Part shown: one piece after another, positions 28,120-36,311 of the stretch
Layout: every line of letters starts with the position of its first letter
Numbering within the stretch: the stretch's first letter is position 1
DNA from: Phytohabitans suffuscus
GTDB taxonomy: Bacteria; Actinomycetota; Actinomycetes; Mycobacteriales; Micromonosporaceae
Reading direction: 5' to 3'
Length of the DNA: 64,000 nt
Assembly (NCBI RefSeq): GCF_011764565.1
Contig: NZ_AP022871.1
Span: 9,548,320 to 9,612,319, forward strand
Notes under the pieces: generated by a model
Told to the model about the DNA's origin: nothing
Seen by the model: the letters and a program-made list of their open reading frames with translations, nothing else
Database searches by the model: none
Translations under genes and position numbers: made by a program

Positions 28120-29697
28120 ATGAGCCGACCTGGATTCGTGCTGGAAGTCGACGAGAGGACTCCGGCGCTGCTGATGCACGAGGGCGAGGGTTTCCGCCTG
28201 GAGAAGCTGCCGCTCGGCAGCCGGGTGATCTACCCGCCGGAGTCGCTGCCCGGGCTGCGCGACGTCGACGGCGAGATCCGCCGCGCGCTGGACAACCCGC
28301 TGGGCCGCGAGCCGCTGCGCGAGCTGCTGTTCGCCGGCATGAAGCTGACGATCGTCTTCGACGACCTGTCGATCCCGCTGCCGCCGATGCGCACGCCCGA
28401 CATCCGCCAGCGGGTGATCGAGCAGGTCCTGGAGCTGGCCGCGGCCAAGGGCGTGGACGACGTCGAGCTGATCGCCGGCAACGCGCTGCACCGCCGGATG
28501 ACGCCGGCCGAGCTCAAGCGCACGGTCGGCGAGCGGGTGTACCGCTCGTTCTTCCCGCGCCACCTGCGCAACCACGACGCCGAGGACAAGGCCAACCTCA
28601 CCGAGATCGGCCACACGAAGCACGGCGAGGTGGTCGAGATCAACCGCCGCGCGGCGGAGAGCGACCTCATCGTGTACGTCAACGTGTCGCTGACCGCGAT
28701 GAGCGGCGGGCCGAAGTCGGTGTCGGTGGGGCTCGCCTCGTACCGCAGCCTCAAGCACCACCACAACGTGCACACGCTGCGGCACTCGCGCTCGTTCAAC
28801 GACCCGCCCAACTCGGCCATGCACCACTCGTACGACCGCATGTCCGGCCTGCTCGGCGACAACCTCAAGATCTTCCAGATCGAGACGACGGTCAACAACG
28901 ACACGTTCCCCACGCAGCTCGGCTTCCTCAACAAGCGCGAGTGGGAGTGGACGCTCAAGGACCAGGCGGCCTACCTGGCGGTCAAGCGCGCCAACGACCT
29001 CGCCCCGCCCAAGCGGCGCCGGCAGATCTGGCACAAGACCGCCTCGCCGTACGGCATCACCTCGGTCACCGCCGGCGACCCGATCGCGGTGCACGAGGTC
29101 ACGATGCGCAACGTGCTGCGGCAGCAGCTGACCGAGGTGGACGGTCCGGCGGACATCGGCATCTGGGGCCTGCCGTACATCTGCCCCTACAACGTCAACT
29201 CGATCATGAACCCGATCCTGGTGATGTCGCTCGGGCTCGGCTACTTCTTCAACCTGTACCGCAACCAGCCGATCGTCCGCCCCGGCGGCGTGGCCATCTA
29301 CTACCACCCGGTGCGCAACGAGTTCCACCCGGTGCACCACCCCAGCTACATCGACTTCTTCGAAGAGGTGCTCGCCGAGACCACCGACCCGGTGGCGATC
29401 GAGACGAAGTTCGAGGAGCAGTTCGCCACCGACCCGTGGTACATCCACCTGTACCGCAACAGCTACGCGTACCACGGCGTGCACCCGCTCTACATGTGGT
29501 ACTGGGGCGCGCACGCGATGGAGCACCTCGGCGACGTCATCTTCGTCGGCGGCGACCGCAAGACCACCGAGCGCATGGGCTTCCGCTCGGCGTCCACACT
29601 GGACGACGCGCTGGCGATGGCGCGCGAGCGGGTGGGCGGCTCGCCGACCATCAACTACCTGCACGCCCCGCCGCTGACCATGGCCGACGTACGGTGA
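28120..29697 (+). CDS. divergent LarA homologue (nickel-pincer family, DUF2088)
   Basis: 525 aa, about 100 longer than lactate racemase LarA (424 aa in L. plantarum). Conserved: His124 in 'NALHRRMT' (matches catalytic His108), Lys199 in 'MSGGPKSVSVG' (matches Lys184, which carries the nickel-pincer cofactor) and His215 exactly 16 residues later (matches Ni ligand His200). Altered: the second catalytic His of the family 'EPHxxAGxSGGxK' block is Val189, and the Arg of 'DxTRP' is replaced ('FDDLSIPLP'). So cofactor binding looks intact but racemase chemistry does not. Ribosome site 'aggggga' precedes the ATG. Cofactor genes larB, larC and larE lie about 9-12 kb away. Residue numbers for LarA are from memory. 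Confidence 0.85.
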   Translation: MSRPGFVLEVDERTPALLMHEGEGFRLEKLPLGSRVIYPPESLPGLRDVDGEIRRALDNPLGREPLRELLFAGMKLTIVFDDLSIPLPPMRTPDIRQRVIEQVLELAAAKGVDDVELIAGNALHRRMTPAELKRTVGERVYRSFFPRHLRNHDAEDKANLTEIGHTKHGEVVEINRRAAESDLIVYVNVSLTAMSGGPKSVSVGLASYRSLKHHHNVHTLRHSRSFNDPPNSAMHHSYDRMSGLLGDNLKIFQIETTVNNDTFPTQLGFLNKREWEWTLKDQAAYLAVKRANDLAPPKRRRQIWHKTASPYGITSVTAGDPIAVHEVTMRNVLRQQLTEVDGPADIGIWGLPYICPYNVNSIMNPILVMSLGLGYFFNLYRNQPIVRPGGVAIYYHPVRNEFHPVHHPSYIDFFEEVLAETTDPVAIETKFEEQFATDPWYIHLYRNSYAYHGVHPLYMWYWGAHAMEHLGDVIFVGGDRKTTERMGFRSASTLDDALAMARERVGGSPTINYLHAPPLTMADVR

Positions 29698-29707
29698 AGG
29701 GGTCCTC

Positions 29708-30622
29708 ATGGGCTTGATGAAGGACATCCGGGTCCTCACCGGCGGCCGTGACTGGCGCGGCCGCTCGCGCACCCCCCGGTCCGCGGTCGCGCACGAGCCG
29801 CCGGAGCCGCCCCGCGAGTTCCCCACCGGCTGGGCGCGCACACCGGCCGCCCAGAAGGCGCGGCGGGCGCTGCAGCGCGGCGTGCTGACCCCGCTGACGT
29901 GGACCCAGACCCGCCCGGAGATCCAGGGCAGGGACCGGCTGGCCGGGCTCAAGGGCCCGGTGGTGTTCGTGGCCAACCACAGCAGCCACCTGGACACCCC
30001 GCTGATCCTCGGCTCGCTCCCCCGCCACCTGGGCGAACGCGTCGCGGTCGGCGCCGCCGCCGACTACTTCTTCGACGCCCGCGTACGCGCGGTCGTGACG
30101 GCGCTCATCTTCAACGCGTTCCCGGTCGAGCGGCACCGCTCGCGCCGGCTGCGCAGCCTGGCACCGCTGCTGCTGGCCCGCGGGTGGAGCCTGCTGCTCT
30201 TCCCGGAGGGCACCCGCAGCGAGGACGGCTGGATGTCCCCGCTGCGGCTGGGCGCCGCCCACCTGTGCGTGACGCAGGGCGTGCCGATGGTCCCGATCGG
30301 CCTGCGCGGCACGTACGCCGCGATGCCCCGCGGCCGCAACTGGCCGGTCCCCGGCCGCGCCCGCGTGGTCGTCCGCTACGGCACCCCGCTACGCCCCCAG
30401 GCCGGCGAGGGCGCCCGCGCGTTCAACGCCCGCATGGCCGACTCGATCGCCCAGCTGTGGGCCGAGGAGGAGATGGGCTGGTACGGCTCGCTGCGCGCCC
30501 AGGCCAAGGGCGAGCTGGCCCTGCCGACCGGCCAGCAGCTCCCGGCCGGCTCCTGGCGCCGCACCTGGGAGTCCACCCGCCCGCTGGGCGCCAGCGCCCC
30601 GAAGCCCGCCTGGGACGACTGA
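29708..30622 (+). CDS. PlsC-family 1-acylglycerol-3-phosphate acyltransferase
   Basis: 304 aa. Acyltransferase motifs: 'NHSSHLDTPLI' (H-x4-D catalytic dyad) and 'LLLFPEGTRSEDG' (phosphate-binding). Family members move an acyl chain from CoA or ACP to lysophospholipid or a related alcohol at the inner membrane face. The N-terminal 60 residues are basic and extend beyond the usual domain. It is the last gene of the operon, 10 bp after the LarA-like gene, and is followed by an R1 palindrome. Its presence ties the whole operon to lipid synthesis or remodelling. Confidence 0.9.
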   Translation: MGLMKDIRVLTGGRDWRGRSRTPRSAVAHEPPEPPREFPTGWARTPAAQKARRALQRGVLTPLTWTQTRPEIQGRDRLAGLKGPVVFVANHSSHLDTPLILGSLPRHLGERVAVGAAADYFFDARVRAVVTALIFNAFPVERHRSRRLRSLAPLLLARGWSLLLFPEGTRSEDGWMSPLRLGAAHLCVTQGVPMVPIGLRGTYAAMPRGRNWPVPGRARVVVRYGTPLRPQAGEGARAFNARMADSIAQLWAEEEMGWYGSLRAQAKGELALPTGQQLPAGSWRRTWESTRPLGASAPKPAWDD

Positions 30623-30651
30623 CCCGAGCGACCGGGCATCACGCTTTTGGC

Positions 30652-30701
30652 GGATCGTGGTACGGATCCGCCCCTATGGGGGCCGGTTCATACCACGATC
30701 C
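30652..30701 (+). repeat. R1 palindrome
   Basis: Outer arms 'ggatcgtggta' and 'taccacgatcc', inner stem 'gcccc/ggggc'. It lies 29 bp after the acyltransferase stop and 21 bp before the stop of the convergent gene, a position suited to a two-way terminator. Confidence 0.85.
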
Positions 30702-30722
30702 GCTACCGCGCGCGGACGGCCG

Positions 30723-31157
30723 TCAGGGGCGTCCGGAACCGGGAGGTCCCGGCCGGGTCAGCAGGTGTGCGATCCGCTCCGCCTGGGCGGTGCGGAGGCG
30801 GACCTCCACGCGGCCAGCGCGTTCGGGGTTGGTCGCGCCGGCGTCGTAGGCGAAGCACACGCGGTCGGGGCGCTCGGCGCGCACCTCGACGGTGCCGCGG
30901 ACCGGGTGGGTCAGCGGCACGTCGATATGCCGGAAGTGGCCGGCCCAGACCACCAAGCGGTCCGGGGCGATGGCGATGGCGCCGGTCACGGTCTCCTTGC
31001 GCCAGGAGGAGTACCGGCCCGGGGCGCGGAACCCGCGGTAGGTGACCGTGCCGGTCAGCCCTTCCTCGACCAGGAGGGTGTCTTTCGCGGCGAGCGAGGC
31101 GCGGATCCACTCCGGTAGCCGGCCGGGGCCGAGGACGAAGCGCAGGAGACGGTCCAC
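30723..31157 (-). CDS. conserved-looking hypothetical protein
   Basis: About 144 aa from GTG 31157 ('VDRLLRFVLGPGRLPEWIRA'). A soluble alpha/beta protein: 'VTGAIAIAPDRLVVWAGHFR' and 'IDVPLTHPVRGTVEVRAERP' suggest beta strands, as in small PH-like or YcxB-type domains. I do not recognise a family. The open frame extends further upstream but has no coding look there and would overlap the divergent gene at 31168. GTG 31157 leaves a 10-bp divergent gap. Function unknown. Confidence 0.55.
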   Translation of the reverse strand: MDRLLRFVLGPGRLPEWIRASLAAKDTLLVEEGLTGTVTYRGFRAPGRYSSWRKETVTGAIAIAPDRLVVWAGHFRHIDVPLTHPVRGTVEVRAERPDRVCFAYDAGATNPERAGRVEVRLRTAQAERIAHLLTRPGPPGSGRP

Positions 31158-31167
31158 GTCCCCGATT

Positions 31168-31503
31168 GTGCCGCGCGTGTCGCGGTCGACCATCGGGCGC
31201 ATGCTGCGCGGCGACAAGGTGCCGGGTGTGGCCGCGCTCCGGACGTTCCTGATGGTGTGCGACGTGACCGCCGACGAGCTTCCGGCCTGGCTGGCGGCCC
31301 GCGAGCGGCTGCTCGTCGCCGCGAAGGCGCAGCGGGCCCGCGCCGACCGCGAGGTGTCGCGGGCGTCCGGTGACCCGAGCTGGAAGAGCGACGCCGAGCT
31401 CATCGCGCACATCCTCGCGGTGGGGCTGTTGCCGCTGGCCGAGGAGATGTTGCGCGAGGGTGCCGCGAAGAGGACGCCGCCCGCCCCGCGACAGCCGAGG
31501 TGA
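31168..31503 (+). CDS. HTH-containing small protein
   Basis: About 111 aa from GTG 31168. Residues 5-45 ('SRSTIGRMLRGDKVPGVAAL', then 'RTFLMVCDVTADELPAWLAA') look like the second half of an actinobacterial XRE-type HTH. The usual first helices are missing, so it may be truncated or a half-domain protein. The C-terminus is helical. The stop is 4 bp before the next small gene. Probably DNA-binding, but weakly supported. Confidence 0.5.
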   Translation: MPRVSRSTIGRMLRGDKVPGVAALRTFLMVCDVTADELPAWLAARERLLVAAKAQRARADREVSRASGDPSWKSDAELIAHILAVGLLPLAEEMLREGAAKRTPPAPRQPR

Positions 31504-31507
31504 CGAC

Positions 31508-31800
31508 ATGCCGAACGGGACGACAGGTGGACGGGGACGGCGTCGCGGGCCGCCGCGCCCGGTCGCGCGGGCGCGGAGCGAGGCGAGCTACGCGCCCGGG
31601 GTCGTGCAGCTCGTCGACAAGCTCTGGGTGCTCGCGGTGCGCGACCCGGCGACACCCTTCACCTCGGCGGATCCGGCATGCTCACCGCGGGGTTGATGGC
31701 GGCCCTCGGCGCCGGCGGCAGTTCCATGCTGATGCTGCGCCGCACCCGCCGGTACTGGCGCGGCGGCGCTGCCCAGCGGCGACCCCGGCGAAGGACCTGA
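31508..31800 (+). CDS. possible small membrane protein, frame broken
   Basis: From ATG 31508 the frame reads 'APGVVQLVDKLWVLAVRDPA' and then stops at 31696. An extra G near 31669-31670 would join it to 'MLTAGLMAALGAGGSSMLML', a plausible membrane helix, ending at TGA 31800 (97 aa, length divisible by three). It follows the HTH protein directly, a common HTH plus small-partner arrangement. Speculative; function unknown. Confidence 0.3.
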
Positions 31801-31802
31801 GC

Positions 31803-32492
31803 TCAGACCTCGATGGCGCCGCCGACGGCGCGCAGGTGGTCGCGCAGGGTCCAGCCGGGCTCGGCGGCGCGGCGTTCCAGGTACTGCGCGAACCGCAGCT
31901 GGCCGCGCAGCGTCTCGCCGGCGCGGATGCCGTCGGCCTGGCGGCGTTCGGTGTCGCGGACCGCCTCCGCCAGGTCGAGCACCTCGGCGACGCGCGCGAC
32001 GGGCACGAACAGCACGCCGTCCTCGTCGCCGAAGGCGGCGTCGTCGCGGGTCAGCGTCCACTCGCCGACGCGCGCGGACTCCAGGGCGCCGTGCGGGCGG
32101 GGCTCGAGGCGCAGGGGGCCGGTCGGCAGCGGGCCCAGGCTGAAGACGGGCAGGCCGATCTCGCGTACGTCGGCCGTGTCGCGGTGCAGCCCCCAGACGA
32201 CCACGCCGCTCAGGCCGGCGGCCCTGGCCTCCAGGACGGCGAGGTCGCCGACGCAGCTCTCGTCCAGGCGGCCGCCGTTGTCGACGACCAGCACGTCGCC
32301 GGGGTCGGCCAGCTCGTACGCCTCCAGGAACACGTCGACGCTGCCGGCGTGCCGGGCCGGTGCCACCCGTCCGGCCAGGCGGCCGCCGGCGACCGGGCGC
32401 ATCCCGGCGGGGGCGCAGCGGACCGGTACGCCGGCGCGGAGGCAGCCGTCCGCGAGGTGGGCGGTCGTCAGGGAGTCGAAACGGGTGCGCAT
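31803..32492 (-). CDS. RraA-like protein
   Basis: 229 aa. 'DVLVVDNGGRLDESCVGDLA' and 'LSGVVVWGLHRDTADVREIG' match the RraA/HMG-aldolase fold, which binds a divalent metal at the Asp of 'GxxRD'; here the pattern is 'GLHRD'. Family members are either regulators of RNase E or class II pyruvate aldolases/oxaloacetate decarboxylases. In actinobacteria the aldolase role is the more likely. It starts next to the stop of the MarR-GNAT gene, so the two form an operon. Confidence 0.82.
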   Translation of the reverse strand: MRTRFDSLTTAHLADGCLRAGVPVRCAPAGMRPVAGGRLAGRVAPARHAGSVDVFLEAYELADPGDVLVVDNGGRLDESCVGDLAVLEARAAGLSGVVVWGLHRDTADVREIGLPVFSLGPLPTGPLRLEPRPHGALESARVGEWTLTRDDAAFGDEDGVLFVPVARVAEVLDLAEAVRDTERRQADGIRAGETLRGQLRFAQYLERRAAEPGWTLRDHLRAVGGAIEV

Positions 32493-33347
32493 CTACAGAT
32501 CCTTCTCGAACCAGTGGTGGGCGTACGGCTCGTCGTTGAACGCGGGCACCTCGCGGTAGCGGGCCGACCGGTACAGGGCGATCGCCTCGGTCAGCGCGCG
32601 GTTGGTCTCCAGCCGCAGCGTGCGGACCCCGCGGGTGGCCGCGGTCGCCTCCAGCTCGGCGAGCATCCGGCGGCCCAGGCCGAGGCCGCGCGTGGACGGC
32701 GCGACCCACATCCGCTTGACGGCCGCCCAGGAGCCGTGCGGGACCAGGGCCCCGCAGCCCACCGCCTCGCCGTGCAAACTCGCCACGAGCATCAGCGCGC
32801 CGGCGGCGGGGATGCTGCGCGCGGGGTCGAAGCCGCCGTCGAAGCGGGCGGCCAGCTCGGCGGCGTACGCCTCGACGCACGCGCGGCTCTCGGGCCCGTC
32901 CGGGTCCGCCGGCGCCACCCGGACCATCGAGGCGACCAGCAGGCGTTCGACCTCGCCCATCGCGGTCACCAGGCGCCCGCGCTGGGCCTCGTCGAGCGGG
33001 GCGAGGATGTCGGTGGCCAGGTCGTCGGAGCGGCGGTCGAGCTCGTCCCGCTCGGCGGCGCCGGCCGGGGTCAGGCGGACCGTGCGCACCCGGCCGTCGG
33101 CCGCCGCGGCCACCTCGACGAGGCCGTCGGCGCGCAGGGCGGCGAGCAGGCGGCTCAGGTAGCCGGAGTCGAGGTCGAGCCGGGCGCGCAGCGCCCGGAC
33201 CTCGCTGCCCCCGTCGCCGATCTCCCACAGCACCCGGCACTGGCCGAGCGGGCGGCCGCGGGCCAGGTAGGCGTCGTCGAGGGCACCGATCCGGTGCGTG
33301 ACGGTGCGGTTGAAGCGCCGCACCCGCGCCACCAGCGTGGAGTCCAT
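32493..33347 (-). CDS. MarR-GNAT fusion: HTH regulator with N-acetyltransferase domain
   Basis: 284 aa. Residues 1-135 form a MarR winged helix ('LRARLDLDSGYLSRLLAALR' recognition region and 'DGRVRTVRLTPAG' wing). Residues 140-284 form a GNAT domain with 'VKRMWVAPSTRGLGLGRRML', the acetyl-CoA loop. Such fusions are common in actinobacteria; some acetylate small molecules or control neighbouring genes. It lies just downstream of the third YfhO gene (9 bp) and upstream of the RraA-like gene. Confidence 0.9.
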   Translation of the reverse strand: MDSTLVARVRRFNRTVTHRIGALDDAYLARGRPLGQCRVLWEIGDGGSEVRALRARLDLDSGYLSRLLAALRADGLVEVAAAADGRVRTVRLTPAGAAERDELDRRSDDLATDILAPLDEAQRGRLVTAMGEVERLLVASMVRVAPADPDGPESRACVEAYAAELAARFDGGFDPARSIPAAGALMLVASLHGEAVGCGALVPHGSWAAVKRMWVAPSTRGLGLGRRMLAELEATAATRGVRTLRLETNRALTEAIALYRSARYREVPAFNDEPYAHHWFEKDL

Positions 33348-33356
33348 TCTCTGACC

Positions 33357-36254
33357 TTAGTCAGAGGACTCCTGGGGCGCCAGGCGTGGCCCGGGGATCG
33401 AGACCTCCCGGCGGCGGCGTAGCCACCACCACTCGCCGAGCACGGCAACCAGCAGGAGCACGACCGTGGCGACGGTGACGTAGCGGCCCAGGTCGTGCCC
33501 GCGCGGCGCGTAGCTGAACCGCACCGTGTGCCGCCCGGCCGGCACGGCCACCGCGGCCAGGCCGTGGTCGGCGCGGACCAGGTCGGCCCGCTCTCCATCC
33601 ACCGTGACCTGCCAGGTGGGCTGGATCGCGTCGGCGAGCACCACGTACCCGGCACCGCCCGCGTCGACGGTGACCTCCATGTCGTCGAAGCCGTCCGCCA
33701 CCCACCGCACGTCGGCCGGCGCGCCGGCCGCGGCCGGGCCCTCGCGGTCGAGCAGCACCTCGTCGGGGGCGACGGTGCCGGCGGCGAGGCGTTCGAGGCG
33801 GCGTTCGGCGGAGGGCTCGACGGTGGCCCGCGACGCCCACCGCACGCGGGGCAGCGCGCGGGTCCGCTCGTAGATGACGGCCCAGTCGTCGTAGACGAGG
33901 CGGAGGCCGTCGTCGGCGGTGCCGACGACGGAGAGCGCCGGCTTTCCGGCCCGGCCCGCCACCGCCATCGCCGGGCCGTCGCGCAGCGTGATCTCTGCGG
34001 TGAGCGGACCGCGCGCGTCCTCCGCGGCGAGGGGGACGAAGAAGGGCTCGCCCGCGGCGATGCCGCGGTCGTAGCGCTCGGCCCGCGCGACGACGGCGCC
34101 GGCCGCGTCCTTCACGACCATCTCGATCCGGGTACGGCGGGTCTGGCTGATGCCCGGCGTGACGGGGGTGACGGCGACGGCGCGCAGCGGGCCGCCACCC
34201 GGCACCGGCACGCTGACCGTCTGCCCGGGCCGCAGCTGGGCGTCCGCGCCGTCGCCCGGGTCGAGCCGCCGCGGCCCGAACGGCACCCGCTCCGGCGGCG
34301 TCACGTAGTGGCTCACGCTCACCCGGTCGAGGATCGGGCTGGTCGGCGGCTCGCCGTCGAGGGGCTCGGTGCGCAGGTACGTGGCGGGCTTGGGCGGCGG
34401 GCTGAACTGCCGCCCCGGCATCGCCTCCAGCAGCTCGCCGAAGCGTTCGTCCACAAAGGAGTGCCCGTGCAGCGCGCGCAGCCGGTGCTGCATGTGGATG
34501 CCGCCGAACAGCGCGTTGTTGCTACCGAACCAGCGCTCGTGGTCCAGGTGCTCGGCCAGGTACGTGTGCACGCCGGTGACCGGGTAGAAGTTCTCCCGCT
34601 CGGTGCGCGGGTAGTACGGCCGTACCCAGATGAGGGCCTGGACCGCGACGAGCAGCGGGACGAGCGCGGCGACCGCCACCCGGAACGCCGGCTTTCTCGG
34701 CCCCCACCACAGCAGCCCGGCGCACGCCACGGCGACCGCGACGAACGCCAGCCCCTGCAGCATCTGCTTGTTGAGCAAGGCGACGTAGTGGCCGCCGAGG
34801 AACGACACGCGGCGCTGGGCGGCGGCGTCGGCGAAGTCGCGCCCGATCGCGTACGCGGCCGCGCCGCCCGCCGCGACGACCGCCCACACCGCGACGGCGT
34901 AGAGCTTGCGGGCGTGCGCGGTGGCCTCGCGGCGGCGGCGCAGCAGCAGCTCGAAACCGGCCGCGGCGAGCACCGCGACGAGGAAGCCGAGGATGCTGCG
35001 GGCCCGCTCGACGGAGTTGTCGGAGAAGAGGTACGGCAGCTTCTGCAGCAGCGCGAGCAGCGGCCCGCCGCTGAAGACCACGACGCCCCACAGCAGCGTC
35101 GCGGCGACGAAGAACGCCCACGTGGCGCGCGGCAGCACGGCGCGGCCGGAGCGGGCCAGCGCGATCGCCGCGATCGCGAGCACGAGGACGGCCGAGCCGA
35201 CGTACGAGACCTCTTCGAGGAAGATCCGCGCGTGGTAGTAGTTGGGCGGGTTGGCCGGGTCGGTGGTGCCGAAGGCGTACGGCGCGACGGCGGTCAGCAG
35301 CAGCTCGAACGGGATGTGCTGGTCGGCCGTCTGCTCCCGCCCGCGCACGAGCACGGTCGACATGAGACTGGCCCAGGGCATGAGCTGGGCCGCGACGAGC
35401 GCGACGCCGGCCAGCACGCCGCCCGCGGCGAGGGTGAGCGTGCCCGCTATCCGGCGGAGGGCGCCCGGATTCTCCGCGACGGCGCGCACGGCCACGTAGA
35501 ACGCGCCGGTGAGCAGCGCGTACCCGGTGATGGCCGGGAAGCCGCCGAGCAGCAGCGCCGCCACGACCAGCGCGAGGAGGGCCAGCTCGCGCAGGCGGCG
35601 ATGTCGCACGATCCGTTCCAGGGCCCAGAAGAGCGCCGGGATGAACGCGGCGACGCGCGACTGCGGCCAGTTGGTCCAGACCACCATGAAGGCGCTCGTG
35701 GCGTACGCGAGGCCGCCGAGCAGCGCCGCCGCCCGGCCCAGCCGCAGCAGCCGCAGGAACAGGTAGGCGCCGCCGACCGCCACGATGATCTCGAGCAGCT
35801 TGACGAACGCGGGCGCGAGCCACGCCGGCAGGAACCAGAACGGCAGCGCCACCGGCGAGGCGAGGCCGGCGTTGGGCGTACCGCCGAGCGGGGTGCCGCC
35901 CATGATGTACGGGTTCCACGAGGGGTACTCGCCCTCGCGGACCGCGTCGCCGAAGAGCCCCGCGGACGGGATCGCGCCGTCCACGGTGTCGCCGAGGTCG
36001 AGGGTCTGCTGCCCGATGTCGCGAAACTGCGTGTCCGTGTACGGGCTGACGTGGTTGAGCAGGCCCGTCTCGACGAGCGAGGTGCGCCCCCAGAGCGGCG
36101 AGCCGATGCCGAGCACGGCGAACGCGGCGATGGCGACCACGACCGCGCAGACGACCGGATCGGGCAGGCGCCGCCACCAGCGCGCCGGCCGGTCGGGCGG
36201 TGGAGCGGAGGTGGTGTCGGTGCGCTCGACGGCGCCGATCGTGGTCGTGGCCAT
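33357..36254 (-). CDS. YfhO-like membrane glycosyltransferase, third paralogue
   Basis: 965 aa with the same layout as the other two paralogues: cytoplasmic N-terminus, about a dozen membrane helices, a large extracellular beta region and a C-terminal helix. Shared blocks are 'YATSAFMVVWTNWPQSRVAA' and 'GYVVLADAIQPTWQVTVDG'. Unlike the copy at 14597-17605, no GT2 or flippase is adjacent, so it may use a sugar-lipid made by that operon. Acceptor unknown. The ORF is intact with no frame break. Confidence 0.9.
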   Translation of the reverse strand: MATTTIGAVERTDTTSAPPPDRPARWWRRLPDPVVCAVVVAIAAFAVLGIGSPLWGRTSLVETGLLNHVSPYTDTQFRDIGQQTLDLGDTVDGAIPSAGLFGDAVREGEYPSWNPYIMGGTPLGGTPNAGLASPVALPFWFLPAWLAPAFVKLLEIIVAVGGAYLFLRLLRLGRAAALLGGLAYATSAFMVVWTNWPQSRVAAFIPALFWALERIVRHRRLRELALLALVVAALLLGGFPAITGYALLTGAFYVAVRAVAENPGALRRIAGTLTLAAGGVLAGVALVAAQLMPWASLMSTVLVRGREQTADQHIPFELLLTAVAPYAFGTTDPANPPNYYHARIFLEEVSYVGSAVLVLAIAAIALARSGRAVLPRATWAFFVAATLLWGVVVFSGGPLLALLQKLPYLFSDNSVERARSILGFLVAVLAAAGFELLLRRRREATAHARKLYAVAVWAVVAAGGAAAYAIGRDFADAAAQRRVSFLGGHYVALLNKQMLQGLAFVAVAVACAGLLWWGPRKPAFRVAVAALVPLLVAVQALIWVRPYYPRTERENFYPVTGVHTYLAEHLDHERWFGSNNALFGGIHMQHRLRALHGHSFVDERFGELLEAMPGRQFSPPPKPATYLRTEPLDGEPPTSPILDRVSVSHYVTPPERVPFGPRRLDPGDGADAQLRPGQTVSVPVPGGGPLRAVAVTPVTPGISQTRRTRIEMVVKDAAGAVVARAERYDRGIAAGEPFFVPLAAEDARGPLTAEITLRDGPAMAVAGRAGKPALSVVGTADDGLRLVYDDWAVIYERTRALPRVRWASRATVEPSAERRLERLAAGTVAPDEVLLDREGPAAAGAPADVRWVADGFDDMEVTVDAGGAGYVVLADAIQPTWQVTVDGERADLVRADHGLAAVAVPAGRHTVRFSYAPRGHDLGRYVTVATVVLLLVAVLGEWWWLRRRREVSIPGPRLAPQESSD

Positions 36255-36311
36255 TTGGCCCGGGACGCTACCACGCCAAGGTATGCGAGCAGGTCCCGCC
36301 GGGCCGGGGGG

